Positions 38,264 through 47,278 of a DNA stretch of 64,000 bases are shown piece after piece. Positions within the stretch are counted from its first letter, which is position 1; every line of letters starts with the position of its first letter. The position numbers and the translations under genes were made by a program. The DNA comes from Burkholderiaceae bacterium (GTDB lineage: Bacteria; Pseudomonadota; Gammaproteobacteria; Burkholderiales; Burkholderiaceae_C), in the NCBI GenBank assembly GCA_016790515.1, contig JAEUOY010000064.1, positions 101,166-165,165 on the forward strand, read 5' to 3'. The notes beneath the pieces are model-generated. The model saw only the letters and a program-made list of their open reading frames with translations. It was not told the origin of the DNA and made no database searches.

Positions 38264-39751
38264 ATGGCCGGCCCGACCGACGGCTATCCGACCGATGCGC
38301 CGTACCGCATCGCGTTCCAGGCGAGCCAGACCCCCGCGCATCTGGCCCTGGTGTGCGCGACGGCCGGAATGGCCTGGGCGATGCGCGACGACCTGCAGGT
38401 GGCCGATCTGGGTTGCGGTCGCGGCTATGTTGCCAACACGCTGGCGGCGGCGAACCCGGAGTGGCGCGTGGTCGGCATCGATCACAGCCCGGTGCAGATC
38501 GCCGAAGCCGCGATGACCGCCCGGCGCGCGGGTCTGGACAACGTCGAGTTCATCGAGGCCGATCTGGGCGCGCTGGCCGACGCCGGGATCGCCCGCCTGC
38601 CGCAGTTCGACGTGGTGATGCTGCACGGCCTGTGGACCTGGGTGTCCGACGCCGTCCGCGATGGCATCGGGAGGCTGCTGCTGCAGCGGCTTCGGCCCGG
38701 CGCGCTGGTCTATGTCGGGTACAACGTGCTGCCGGCCGCGGCTGCCGACTTCGCGCTGCAGCGGCTGTTGCGCCAGCTGGCCGGCCCGCGGCACGACAGC
38801 GGCGGCTCGGTCATCGCTGCCGAACGCGCGATGGCGCGATTGCGGGGCCTGGCGGGCAGCTTGCCGCTGCCGCGCACGGCGATGCTCGAGCGCCTGATGA
38901 ACGATCCGCCGCTGCTGGAGCCGGCCTTCGTGGCCCACGAGTTCCTCACCGATCATTGGCGTCCGGTGTTCCACGAGGAGCTCTGTGCAGCGCTGGCGGC
39001 CTGCAAGCTGGACTTCGTCGGCAGCTGCAACCTGTTCGAGTCGCTGCCCGGCCTGTTGGACGACCCGGAGCGCGATCGTCTGCTGCGCGAAGCGGCGCCG
39101 GGCCAGGCACGCGAGTTCCTGAAGGACTTGTGCCTGCCCCGCAGCTTTCGCGCCGACGTGTTCGTCCGCGGCGCGCGCGCGGCCGACCCGGTCCGCGCGC
39201 TGGACACGATGGTGGTGGCCGCGACCCGCGCGTTGCCCGAGCGCAGCCCGGTGCTCGACACCGGCGTGTCGCGGGCGACCTGGCCTCAGCCGCTCTGGGA
39301 GGCGCTGCGGGGGCGGCTTGAACAAGGCCCGTGCGAGGTCGCCGAACTGCGCGCGGTGCGGGCCCGAGACGCGCTGCACCCTGCCGAACTGCTGTCGATG
39401 CTCGTCGGGTCCGCCCTGGTGCAGCCCATCTTCCGCGCCACGGCCGCGGGCCCCGCCGCTTCGGCGGCCCGCTTCAACCGGGCGGTGGCGGCACTGCATG
39501 CGCAGGGCGGCGACGGGCGCGGCCACTTCGCGTTGGCCGCTCACGCTGCCGCTGGCGGCCTGCCGGCCGATGCGCTCGACCTGGCGCTGGTCTCGGCCTT
39601 GTCGGCGGCCGGCCCAGCGTCCGACCCCTCCGCGCTGGCCCTGGCCATTCAGCCGAACGCGACGCCCGGGGAGCGCGAGCTGCTGACGACCCGGGTTGCC
39701 GCCCGACTGGCCGAACGGCTGGCGGCATGGCGGCGCTTCGGCATTCTCTGA
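38264..39751 (+). CDS. SAM-dependent methyltransferase with C-terminal regulatory domain (copy 2)
   Basis: This 495-residue paralogue of the previous gene shares the whole layout: motif I DLGCGRGYVANTL near residues 48-60, VVGIDHSPVQIAEA, FIEADLGAL, HGLWTWVSDAVRDG, the regulatory block HEFLTDHWRPVFHEEL, a helical C-terminus and an AWRRFGIL end. It lacks the short N-terminal extension (about 9 residues) of copy 1. The two are diverged well beyond a recent duplication, so they may have different substrates or form a heterodimer. It converges with tssA, with 39 bases between the stops. Confidence 0.87.
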   Translation: MAGPTDGYPTDAPYRIAFQASQTPAHLALVCATAGMAWAMRDDLQVADLGCGRGYVANTLAAANPEWRVVGIDHSPVQIAEAAMTARRAGLDNVEFIEADLGALADAGIARLPQFDVVMLHGLWTWVSDAVRDGIGRLLLQRLRPGALVYVGYNVLPAAAADFALQRLLRQLAGPRHDSGGSVIAAERAMARLRGLAGSLPLPRTAMLERLMNDPPLLEPAFVAHEFLTDHWRPVFHEELCAALAACKLDFVGSCNLFESLPGLLDDPERDRLLREAAPGQAREFLKDLCLPRSFRADVFVRGARAADPVRALDTMVVAATRALPERSPVLDTGVSRATWPQPLWEALRGRLEQGPCEVAELRAVRARDALHPAELLSMLVGSALVQPIFRATAAGPAASAARFNRAVAALHAQGGDGRGHFALAAHAAAGGLPADALDLALVSALSAAGPASDPSALALAIQPNATPGERELLTTRVAARLAERLAAWRRFGIL

Positions 39752-39790
39752 CCCGCGGCCCCACCGTCCAGCGGCCCGACCGGCCGTCGC

Positions 39791-40873
39791 TCAGGACTGG
39801 TCGGGCCGCATTCCCAGGCGTGCCAGCATCCCGTTGCGCACCTCGGCATCGGGCAGCACCTCGGCCAGCAGTTCGGTCAGGCTCATGCGGCCGCGGCGAA
39901 CCGCCTCTTCCAGCGTGTAGGCCAGCGGCGAATGCGGCTCGGTGCGCCTGAAGAAGTCCGCGATGCGGTCGAGTTCAAGCAGCGCGCCTTCGCGCGTCAG
40001 CGCGCCGGCGCCGGGTGCCGCCGCGCCCGCGGGCGCGACGCCGGCCGCCACGCCGACATTGGCCGGGGGCTCGGGCGCGGCCGCCGCTTCGCCGGGCACG
40101 CCGCCCAGCTGGGTGACCACCTGCAGCATGCGATCGAGCAGTTCGCGCACCTTGCGCAGCGAGGGCGCGGCGTCGCCGAAGTGCCTGGCCAGGGAATCGT
40201 CGAGCACCCGCCAGGCCTCGACGGCTGCGACGAGCTCATGGCCGCGGCCGACGAGGAAGGCGCGGTCCAGCCGGGCCTCGGCCGCCAGCGTGTTCAGTTC
40301 GGGCGTGCCGGTCGCATAGCGCGCGTTGCGCCGCTCCTCGTCCAGGGCCGCCACGCGTTCGGCCTGTTCCCACTGGTACAGGCCGACGCCGCTGCCGTCG
40401 GCGCGCCGGAACAGCGGCAGGCGGCGCAGCGGCTGCATGATGGTACCGTCGGCGTTGCCGCCCGAGAGGCCTTCGATCGGGGTGCTGCGGGCCTCCAGGC
40501 CGTCTTCGTCGGGCAGCGGGAACACGGCCTCCCAGAAGCCGTCGCACAGCCCGGCAATCAGTCGCGCACCTTCGGTCAGCCCTTGCAGGCCGTCGCGCCG
40601 CACCAGGGCCTCGGTCATCCAGGCGGCGATCTCCAGGTCCTTGGTCTGGGTGGCCAGCGCCACCTCGCCCACTGCCAGCACATCGCGCCAGCCTGCGGCA
40701 TCGGGCGACTCGGCGTCGCCATCGGCGTCGCGCAGGCGCTCCTCGGCGCGCGCCGCGCCGCGGGCGTCGCGCAGGCGCTGGTAGGGCGACGAGGCCGAGA
40801 AGTCGCTGCGCAGATCCACGCCCGCGCCTTGTTCGCCCGTGTCCAGGGGCGCCAGCAGTGCTTCGACATCCAT
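39791..40873 (-). CDS. tssA: T6SS cap/assembly protein TssA (ImpA)
   Basis: This 360-residue TssA has an ImpA_N domain in the first ~200 residues (start DVEALLAPL, then GVDLRSDF and AAWMTEALVRRDGLQGLTEGARLI with WEAVFPLPDEDG). An Ala/Pro-rich linker follows near residues 265-290. The C-terminal part includes LEEAVRRGRMSLTELLAEVLPD. TssA primes tail assembly and caps the growing sheath. The length places it among the short, non-VasJ forms. It is the only core gene on the minus strand and is divergent from tssH, sharing a control region. Confidence 0.93.
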   Translation of the reverse strand: MDVEALLAPLDTGEQGAGVDLRSDFSASSPYQRLRDARGAARAEERLRDADGDAESPDAAGWRDVLAVGEVALATQTKDLEIAAWMTEALVRRDGLQGLTEGARLIAGLCDGFWEAVFPLPDEDGLEARSTPIEGLSGGNADGTIMQPLRRLPLFRRADGSGVGLYQWEQAERVAALDEERRNARYATGTPELNTLAAEARLDRAFLVGRGHELVAAVEAWRVLDDSLARHFGDAAPSLRKVRELLDRMLQVVTQLGGVPGEAAAAPEPPANVGVAAGVAPAGAAAPGAGALTREGALLELDRIADFFRRTEPHSPLAYTLEEAVRRGRMSLTELLAEVLPDAEVRNGMLARLGMRPDQS

Positions 40874-40917
40874 GAAAACCCCTTCCTCGAGATGAGCTAG
40901 GTTTCAGCATCAATCCT

Positions 40918-40946
40918 TTGGCGCGGCGCTACGCTTGCGCTATAAA
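40918..40946 (+). promoter_or_regulatory. Candidate sigma-70 promoter for tssH-hcp-vgrG
   Basis: TTGGCG (40918-40923) and TATAAA (40941-40946) are separated by exactly 17 bases, with 4/6 and 5/6 matches to the consensus boxes. The ATG of tssH lies 67 bases downstream with GGAG before it. This is the best promoter-like sequence I find inside the secretion cluster. Confidence 0.55.
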
Positions 40947-41013
40947 GCCCCGGGGAAGGATGCCTGGGCCCCGTCCGCACGATCGAGTGCTCGAACCCCG
41001 GAGTGGATGAGCG

Positions 41014-43692
41014 ATGGTAGCGGTAGACCTCAAATCTCTGGTCGGGCGACTCACCGAGCCGGCGCGACGCCAGCTCGAGGCCGCTGCCGGCCTCACCCTC
41101 TCGCGCAGCCATTACAACGTCGAGATCGAGCATCTGTTGCTCAAGCTGGTCGAGGCGTCGGGCAGCGACATCTCCTGCATGCTGCGCAAGCAAGGCGTCG
41201 ACGCGGGACGCGTCGGCGCCGAACTGAACCGCGCGCTGGACAAGCTGCGCACCGGCAACGCCCGCGCGCCTTCGCTGTCGCCCGACATCGTGTCGTGGCT
41301 GCGCGAGGCCTGGCTCATCGCGTCGCTCGAAGCCGGTGTCGGCCGCATCCGCAGCGGCCACATGCTGGTCGCGCTGCTGGCCGACGAATCGCTGGCGCGC
41401 ACGGTGCAGGGCAGCTGCCCGACGCTGATGGCGCTGCCGGTGGCGACGGTGCGCGCCAACCTGAACGATCTGGCTGCCGGCAGCGACGAGGCCGCGCCGA
41501 TCCAGGATGCCGCTGCGGCCGCTGCGGCGGGCGACGCCGCCGGCGGCGGCGCGCCGCGCGCCGGCGGTCCGCTCGATCAGTTCTGCACCGACCTCACGGC
41601 GCAGGCCCGCGCCGGCAAGATCGATCCGATCCTCGGGCGCGACGCCGAGATCCGCCAGATGGTCGACATCCTGACGCGGCGGCGGCAGAACAACCCCATC
41701 CTCACCGGCGAGCCCGGCGTCGGCAAGACCGCGGTGGTCGAAGGCCTGGCGCTGCGCGTCGCGGCCGGCGATGTGCCTGCGGCGCTGAAGGCCGTGAAGC
41801 TGCTCTCGCTCGACCTCGGCCTGCTGCAGGCCGGCGCAGGCGTGAAGGGCGAGTTCGAGAACCGCCTCAAGGGGGTGATCGACGCGGTGAAGTCCTCGCC
41901 GACGCCGATCGTCATGTTCATCGACGAGGCCCACACCTTGATCGGTGCCGGCGGCCAGGCCGGGCAGAACGACGCCGCCAACCTGCTCAAGCCCGCGCTC
42001 GCACGCGGCGAACTGCGCTGCGTGGCCGCCACGACCTGGGCGGAGTACAAGAAGTACTTCGAGAAGGATGCCGCGCTGACCCGCCGCTTCCAGGTCGTCA
42101 AGGTCGAGGAGCCGTCCGAGGCCCTCGCGGCGGCGATGCTGCGCGGCCTGGTCGGCACGCTCGAGAAGCACCATGGCGTGCGCATCCTCGACGAGGCGGT
42201 GGAGGACGCGGTCAAGCTCTCGGCGCGCTTCATCCCGTCGCGCCAGTTGCCGGACAAGGGCGTGTCGCTGCTCGACACCGCCTGCGCCCGGGTGGCGATG
42301 AGCCAGGCCGCGGTGCCGGCGCCGGTCGAGGATCGCACCCGTCGCCTGGCGCTGGTCGCCACCGAGCTGGCCGCGCTGGAGCGTGAGGCGGCCACCGGCA
42401 CCGATCATGAGGAGCGCCGCAAGGCCCTGCTCGCCGAGCAGGCCGAGGCCCAAGCCGAACTGGACGCCTTGAACGCGCGCTGGGAGCAGGAGAAGGAACT
42501 CGTCGGCCGCATCCGCGACCTGCGCCTGCGCGCGGAGACGGCCTCGCTGAGTCTGGCGCCGGCGCCTGCCGGGGGCCCTGCCGCGCCCGAGGCAGACCTG
42601 CCCGCCCTGCAGGCCGAGCTCGCGCAGGCCATGGCAGCGCTGCACGAACTGCAGGGCGACGAGCCGCTGGTGCATCCGGTCGTCGATGGCCAGGCGGTGG
42701 CCGAAGTGGTCGCCACCTGGACCGGCATCCCGGTCGGCAGCATGGTCGCCGACGAGATCAGGACCGTGCTGGACTTGAAGGGACAGTTGATGCAGCGCGT
42801 GGTCGGCCAGGACCACGCGCTCGACGCCATCGCCCAGGCCATCCGCACCAGCCGTGCCGGCTTGACCGACCCGCGCAAGCCGATCGGCGTGTTCCTGATG
42901 GCCGGCACCTCGGGCGTGGGCAAGACCGAGACGGCGCTGGCCGTCGCCGAACTGCTGTACGGCGGCGAGCAGAACCTCACCGTCCTCAACATGAGCGAGT
43001 TCAAGGAGGAGCACAAGGTCTCGCTGCTGATGGGCTCGCCGCCCGGCTACGTCGGCTACGGCGAAGGCGGCGTGCTCACCGAGGCCGTCCGGCGGCGCCC
43101 CTACTCGGTGGTGCTGCTCGACGAGATGGAGAAGGCGCATCCCGGCGTGCAGGATGTCTTCTACCAGGTGTTCGACAAGGGCCAGATGAAGGACGGCGAG
43201 GGTCGCGACATCGACTTCCGCAACTGCGTCATCATCATGACCAGCAATGCCGGCACCGACACCATCGCCAGGCTGTGTGCCGACCCCGAGCTGACGCCCG
43301 AGCCCGAGCAGTTGCGCGAGGCGCTGCAGCCCGACCTGCTGAAGGTGTTCAAGCCGGCCTTCCTGGGCCGCTGCAACGTCGTCATCTACTACCCCTTGCG
43401 CGACGAGATCCTGCGCCGCATCTGCCTGCTCAAGCTGCGCAGCATCGGCCGCCGCGTGCTGGAGAACTACGGCACGCCGTTCACCTTCGACGACAGCGTG
43501 CCCGAATCGATCGTCGCGCGCTGCCGCGAGGTGGAGTCCGGTGCGCGCAACATCGACAACATCATCAGCCGCACCTTGCTGCCCGAACTGTCGGCGCAGT
43601 TGTTGACGCGCATGGCCACCGGCGCCAAGATCGCTCGCGTTCACGTGGGCATCGATGCATCGTCCGGCGGCCTGCTGTACGACCTCGGTTGA
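41014..43692 (+). CDS. tssH: T6SS sheath-recycling ATPase TssH (ClpV)
   Basis: This is an 892-residue ClpB-type AAA+ protein. An N-terminal Clp-N domain (residues 1-150) is followed by an Ala/Gly linker, AAA1 with Walker A GEPGVGKT (232-239) and Walker B VMFIDEAHTL, a middle coiled-coil (about 420-500), and AAA2 with Walker A GTSGVGKT (631-638), LLDEMEKAHPGVQDVFYQVFD and sensor MTSNAG. It hexamerises and pulls apart contracted TssB/TssC sheaths after firing. It begins the right-hand plus-strand part of the cluster, downstream of a plausible promoter and divergent from tssA. Confidence 0.96.
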   Translation: MVAVDLKSLVGRLTEPARRQLEAAAGLTLSRSHYNVEIEHLLLKLVEASGSDISCMLRKQGVDAGRVGAELNRALDKLRTGNARAPSLSPDIVSWLREAWLIASLEAGVGRIRSGHMLVALLADESLARTVQGSCPTLMALPVATVRANLNDLAAGSDEAAPIQDAAAAAAAGDAAGGGAPRAGGPLDQFCTDLTAQARAGKIDPILGRDAEIRQMVDILTRRRQNNPILTGEPGVGKTAVVEGLALRVAAGDVPAALKAVKLLSLDLGLLQAGAGVKGEFENRLKGVIDAVKSSPTPIVMFIDEAHTLIGAGGQAGQNDAANLLKPALARGELRCVAATTWAEYKKYFEKDAALTRRFQVVKVEEPSEALAAAMLRGLVGTLEKHHGVRILDEAVEDAVKLSARFIPSRQLPDKGVSLLDTACARVAMSQAAVPAPVEDRTRRLALVATELAALEREAATGTDHEERRKALLAEQAEAQAELDALNARWEQEKELVGRIRDLRLRAETASLSLAPAPAGGPAAPEADLPALQAELAQAMAALHELQGDEPLVHPVVDGQAVAEVVATWTGIPVGSMVADEIRTVLDLKGQLMQRVVGQDHALDAIAQAIRTSRAGLTDPRKPIGVFLMAGTSGVGKTETALAVAELLYGGEQNLTVLNMSEFKEEHKVSLLMGSPPGYVGYGEGGVLTEAVRRRPYSVVLLDEMEKAHPGVQDVFYQVFDKGQMKDGEGRDIDFRNCVIIMTSNAGTDTIARLCADPELTPEPEQLREALQPDLLKVFKPAFLGRCNVVIYYPLRDEILRRICLLKLRSIGRRVLENYGTPFTFDDSVPESIVARCREVESGARNIDNIISRTLLPELSAQLLTRMATGAKIARVHVGIDASSGGLLYDLG

Positions 43693-43756
43693 ACGCCCCG
43701 CGGCCGAGACTGCGATCAGGGGGGCATTGGTAGAAAGAGGAAAGGCTCGGAAGACC

Positions 43757-44236
43757 ATGGCAATCTTCATGAAGTACGGCGATTTGAAGGGCGAGGTCAC
43801 GGCAACGACGCACAAGGACTGGATCGAGATCCATTCGCTGCAGTGGGGCGTCGGGCGCGGCATCAGCCACGGCGTGGGAGGTGCGTCCAAGCGTGAGGCC
43901 TCGGCACCCAGCGTGTCGGAAGTGACGGTGACCAAGTCCTTCGACGGCGCCTCACCGCTGCTGTTGAAGGAATCGCTGGGCGGCAAGGCCTCGGTGGTGA
44001 AGCTGGAACTGACGCAGACCGACGACAAGGGCTCGCACGTCGCCTACCAGAAGTACATCCTGACCGACACGCTGGTCAGCGGCTACAGCATCAGCTCGGG
44101 CGGCGACCGACCTTCGGAGTCCTTGTCGCTGAACTTCTCCAAGGTCGACAGCGAGTACCTGAAGATCGACGACAAGTTCAAGTCCGTGACCACCGGCCAT
44201 GTCATCTACGACCTCTCGCAGGCCAAGCTGACCTGA
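43757..44236 (+). CDS. hcp: T6SS tube protein Hcp (TssD)
   Basis: This 159-residue Hcp starts at the ATG at 43757 after a purine-rich leader with AGAGGAAAGG. It keeps the family blocks GDLKGEVTATTHKDWIEIHSLQWG (in pieces), SVSEVTVTKSFDGASPLL and a C-terminal HVIYDLSQAKLT. Hexameric rings stack to form the expelled inner tube. The size is normal and no effector domain is fused. It lies 64 bases after tssH and 135 bases before vgrG. Confidence 0.96.
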   Translation: MAIFMKYGDLKGEVTATTHKDWIEIHSLQWGVGRGISHGVGGASKREASAPSVSEVTVTKSFDGASPLLLKESLGGKASVVKLELTQTDDKGSHVAYQKYILTDTLVSGYSISSGGDRPSESLSLNFSKVDSEYLKIDDKFKSVTTGHVIYDLSQAKLT

Positions 44237-44371
44237 GCGGGGCGGCCCGCATGAGTTCGATCGTCGGGGCCGACCCGACCGCCGCCCCGGAAGTTCGCCG
44301 CTTCGGCGGGTCCGTGGCCGGCGCCGCGACGAGCGCCCTTTGCGGCAGCGCTGCAGGAAACATGGCTCGGT

Positions 44372-46306
44372 ATGGCTGACACCCGCCTGCTCTCGATCAC
44401 GTCCACGCTGGGGCAGGGCGCGCTGATCGCGACCCGGCTTTCGGTCGTCGAGAGCCTGGGCGAGCCCTATGCGATCGATGTCGAGGTGCTGGGCGCGGAC
44501 GCAGCGATGAAGCCGCAGGACCTGCTGACCAAGCCGATCACGGTCACGATCGTGCAACCGCTGCAGGGCAGCCCCGTGACCCGGCACTTTCATGGGCTGG
44601 TGGTCGAGTGGCAGCGCCTGGGGCCCGGCGCCGCCGGGCGGACGGCCTACCGGCTGACGGCCGTTCCAGGTCTGTGGCGCCTGGGATTGCGCCAGAACTG
44701 CCGCATCTTCCAGGACAAGACGGCCCGGCAGATCGTCGATGCGGTGCTGGCCGAGCACGAGCAGCCGGCGCCCAGTTGGGGCATCGTGCCGGCGTTGAAT
44801 CCGATTCCCTACTGCACCCAGTTCAACGAGACCGACCTGGCCTTCGTCTCGCGCCTGCTCGAGGAACACGGGCTGACCTACTACTTCACGCACGCTGCCT
44901 CGAGCCATGTCCTGCACATCAGTGCCACGGCGCCGGGCTTCCCGACCTTCGAGGGCGGCGACGTGACCGTCGTCCACGGCTCGGAAGCGGCGGGGGAGCT
45001 GAGCAGCTGGCGCCGCGTCAACCAGGCTCGCTCGGCCGCCGTCGAGCTCGAGGACATGGACACCGAGCGCAGCAAGCCCAGCGTGGTGTTGACCAAAAGC
45101 AGCCAGAGCCGTGCCTACGCCGGCGAACCATCGATGTGGGGGGCCGGCAAGGTGCAGCACTGGCCGGGCGGCATGGCCACCCGGCCCGGGCTCGATCCGG
45201 CGGCCGTCGCGATGGGCGCGATCGAGTCGGCGTCGGAACAATACGAAGGCCAGGCGCTGGACCCGCGCTTCGCCGCCGGCGTGCGCGTGGGCGTCGGCGT
45301 TCGCGACGAAGGCGGCGCCGAGACCAAGCAGCAGTATGTCGTCACCGCCGTCCGGCACCAGGCCCGCGATGCGTCCGGGCTGGTCGCCGGCGCCGGCGGG
45401 ACCGAGCACTACGCCGGCACGCTGCAGCTGGTGTCGAGCCAGCGCACCTGGATGCCCGAGCCGCGCCACCCGAGGCCGGTGATGAGCGGGGTCTACTCGG
45501 CCAAGGTGACCGGCCCCGGCGGCGAGCAGATCCATGTCGACGAGTTCGGCCGCATCAAGCTGAAGTTCCGCTGGGACACCGCAGGGCCCGACACCGATTC
45601 GTCGTCCTGCTGGGTGCGTGTGGCCCAGGCGGCCGCCGGTGCCTGGGGCGGCGCCTGGTTCCTGCCGCGGGTGGGTGACGAGGTCCTGGTATCGTTCCTC
45701 GACGGCGACCCCGACCGGCCGGTCGTCATCGGCTCGGTCTACGGCAAGGATGCCAAGCCGCCGTTTGCGCCCGGCAGCCATCGTTCGCAGAGCGGCATCT
45801 CGACGCAGAGCTACAAGTCCAACAGCGCCAACGACGCCAACGTGCTGCGCTTCGAGGACAAGAAGGGCGCCGAGGAGATCCTGCTGCATGCCCAGAAGAA
45901 CCTCAGGATCGAGGTCGAGAGCGACGAGACGCACTCGGTCGATCACGACCAGACCGAGACCATCAAGAACTCGCGCACCACGACGGTCCAGGACGCCGAC
46001 GACAAGCTGACCTTGACCAAGGGCAACCGCAAGGTCGAGATCAAGATGGGCAACGACGATCTCGCTCTCAAGATGGGCGACCTGACCATGAAATGCGACC
46101 TGGGCAGCGTGATGATCGAGGCGATGCAGAAGATCACGCTCAAGGTCGGTCAGAACTCTCTGGTCATCGACCAGATGGGCATCACCGCCAAGGGCCTGAT
46201 GATCAGTTCCGAGGCCCAGGTCCAGAACAAGGTGGCGGCGCCGATCGTGCAGGTTGCTGCCGACGGCATGGCCATCGTGAAGGGCGGCGTGGTGATGCTC
46301 AACTGA
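44372..46306 (+). CDS. vgrG: T6SS spike protein VgrG (TssI)
   Basis: This 644-residue VgrG has a gp27-like N-terminal half (LSVVESLGEPYAIDVEVLG, HFHGLVVEW, FNETDLAFVSRLLEEHGLTYYF). The gp5-like OB fold has HVDEFGRIKLKFRWD and SCWVRVAQAAAGAWGGAWFLPRVGDEVLV. A repetitive beta-helix tail follows, and the protein ends without an extra toxin domain. The trimer tips the Hcp tube. A five-codon reading frame (44362-44379) with AGGAAA before it overlaps the vgrG start and could couple translation, which would explain the poor ribosome site of vgrG itself. The next gene begins 2 bases after its stop. Confidence 0.96.
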   Translation: MADTRLLSITSTLGQGALIATRLSVVESLGEPYAIDVEVLGADAAMKPQDLLTKPITVTIVQPLQGSPVTRHFHGLVVEWQRLGPGAAGRTAYRLTAVPGLWRLGLRQNCRIFQDKTARQIVDAVLAEHEQPAPSWGIVPALNPIPYCTQFNETDLAFVSRLLEEHGLTYYFTHAASSHVLHISATAPGFPTFEGGDVTVVHGSEAAGELSSWRRVNQARSAAVELEDMDTERSKPSVVLTKSSQSRAYAGEPSMWGAGKVQHWPGGMATRPGLDPAAVAMGAIESASEQYEGQALDPRFAAGVRVGVGVRDEGGAETKQQYVVTAVRHQARDASGLVAGAGGTEHYAGTLQLVSSQRTWMPEPRHPRPVMSGVYSAKVTGPGGEQIHVDEFGRIKLKFRWDTAGPDTDSSSCWVRVAQAAAGAWGGAWFLPRVGDEVLVSFLDGDPDRPVVIGSVYGKDAKPPFAPGSHRSQSGISTQSYKSNSANDANVLRFEDKKGAEEILLHAQKNLRIEVESDETHSVDHDQTETIKNSRTTTVQDADDKLTLTKGNRKVEIKMGNDDLALKMGDLTMKCDLGSVMIEAMQKITLKVGQNSLVIDQMGITAKGLMISSEAQVQNKVAAPIVQVAADGMAIVKGGVVMLN

Positions 46307-46308
46307 CC

Positions 46309-46899
46309 ATGGCCGCGACCCTGCCCAAGCTCGCCACCCCGCTGGCGCCGTTGTTGCCAAGGCTGGATCTGTCGCCCGAAGCGGCGCAGGCCGTGGCAGG
46401 CGTTCCGACCGCGGCCGAGGCCTTGCTGCGGCTGGAGGCCGGTGGCTATTGCATCGAAGCGGTGCGGCTCACCGCGCACGCGCTGCCCAAGCGCGAGGCG
46501 GTCTGGTGGGCCTGCATGTGCGCTGCGGCCGTTCCCGACCCGGCGCTGGCGCCGGCCGATGTGTCCGCGCGGTCCTCGGCCGAGGCCTGGGTGCGCCAGC
46601 CCGGCGACGATGCGCTGCGCCGCAAGGCCTGGGATGCCGCGCAGGCGACGGGCTTCAAGACACCGGAAGCCTGGGCTGCGGTCGGGGCCTTCTGGAGCGG
46701 CGGCAGCATCGCGCCAGCCGGCCAGCCGGCGGTGCCGCCGGCCGAAGACCTCACCGGCCGGGCGGTCGGCGGCGCGGTGATGCTGGCTTCGGTGCGCGGC
46801 CGCCCCGAGCGCGCCGAGGCGCGTCTGCTCCGCTTTCTCGGCGCGGCGCGCGACATCGCGGCCGGCGGTGCGGGCCGGCTGCCCGTCGAGGCTGACTGA
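46309..46899 (+). CDS. DUF6931-like T6SS-linked protein
   Basis: This 196-residue protein begins 2 bases after vgrG and ends 1 base before the PAAR gene. It is rich in Ala and Leu, mostly helical, with a characteristic EAVRLTAHALPKREAVWWACMCA block near residues 45-65 and a second block TGRAVGGAVMLAS near residue 145. There is no signal peptide or enzyme motif. I believe it matches a family of unknown function (DUF6931) often found in secretion clusters, but this is from memory. Its place between spike and tip genes suggests an adaptor or chaperone that helps load the PAAR protein or an effector; that is inference. Confidence 0.75.
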   Translation: MAATLPKLATPLAPLLPRLDLSPEAAQAVAGVPTAAEALLRLEAGGYCIEAVRLTAHALPKREAVWWACMCAAAVPDPALAPADVSARSSAEAWVRQPGDDALRRKAWDAAQATGFKTPEAWAAVGAFWSGGSIAPAGQPAVPPAEDLTGRAVGGAVMLASVRGRPERAEARLLRFLGAARDIAAGGAGRLPVEAD

Positions 46900-46900
46900 C

Positions 46901-47203
46901 ATGCCCGGCATGCCTGCAGCCCGCCTCGGCGACATGCATGTGTGCCCGATGGTCACGCCGGGACTGCCGCCGATCCCGCACGTCGGGGGACCGATCCTGA
47001 TGGGAGCCCCGACCGTGCTGACGGGCGGCATGCCGCAGGCGCGCCTGACCGATCCCTGCCTTTGCGTGGGCCCACCCGACATGATCGCCAAAGGCAGTGC
47101 CACCGTCTTTGCCGCCAAGCTGCCGGCCGCCCGGATCGGCGACCTGTGCGGCCATGGCGGCAGCGTCGTGATGGGCTTCCCGACCGTGCTCATCGGGGGC
47201 TGA
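46901..47203 (+). CDS. PAAR-domain spike tip protein
   Basis: This 100-residue protein consists of a single PAAR-repeat domain: MPAARLGDMHVCP, then HVGGPILMGAPTVLTGG, RLTDPCLCVGPP and a repeat of AARIGDLCGHGG and GFPTVLIGG. The three glycine-rich repeats fold into the conical tip that sharpens the VgrG trimer, with His/Cys ligands for one metal ion. No toxin is fused, so it may carry effectors non-covalently. Its gene is 1 base after the DUF6931-like gene. Confidence 0.94.
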   Translation: MPGMPAARLGDMHVCPMVTPGLPPIPHVGGPILMGAPTVLTGGMPQARLTDPCLCVGPPDMIAKGSATVFAAKLPAARIGDLCGHGGSVVMGFPTVLIGG

Positions 47204-47278
47204 CGTGAGCCTCGATGCGCTTCTGTGCCGCGTCGTATCGCGGCGTTCGGCGATCCGGTTTCATCGCTCCCGTTGCCC

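Noticed and set aside
36657-39751. PrmA-type or ribosomal methyltransferase assignment for the tandem pair
   Set aside because: Length and the C-terminal regulatory/helical regions do not fit PrmA; only the generic class I core is shared.
40897-44028. Long minus-strand frame opposite tssH and hcp
   Set aside because: The translation is His/Gln/Arg/Gly-rich with no domain, while the plus strand encodes full-length ClpV and Hcp.
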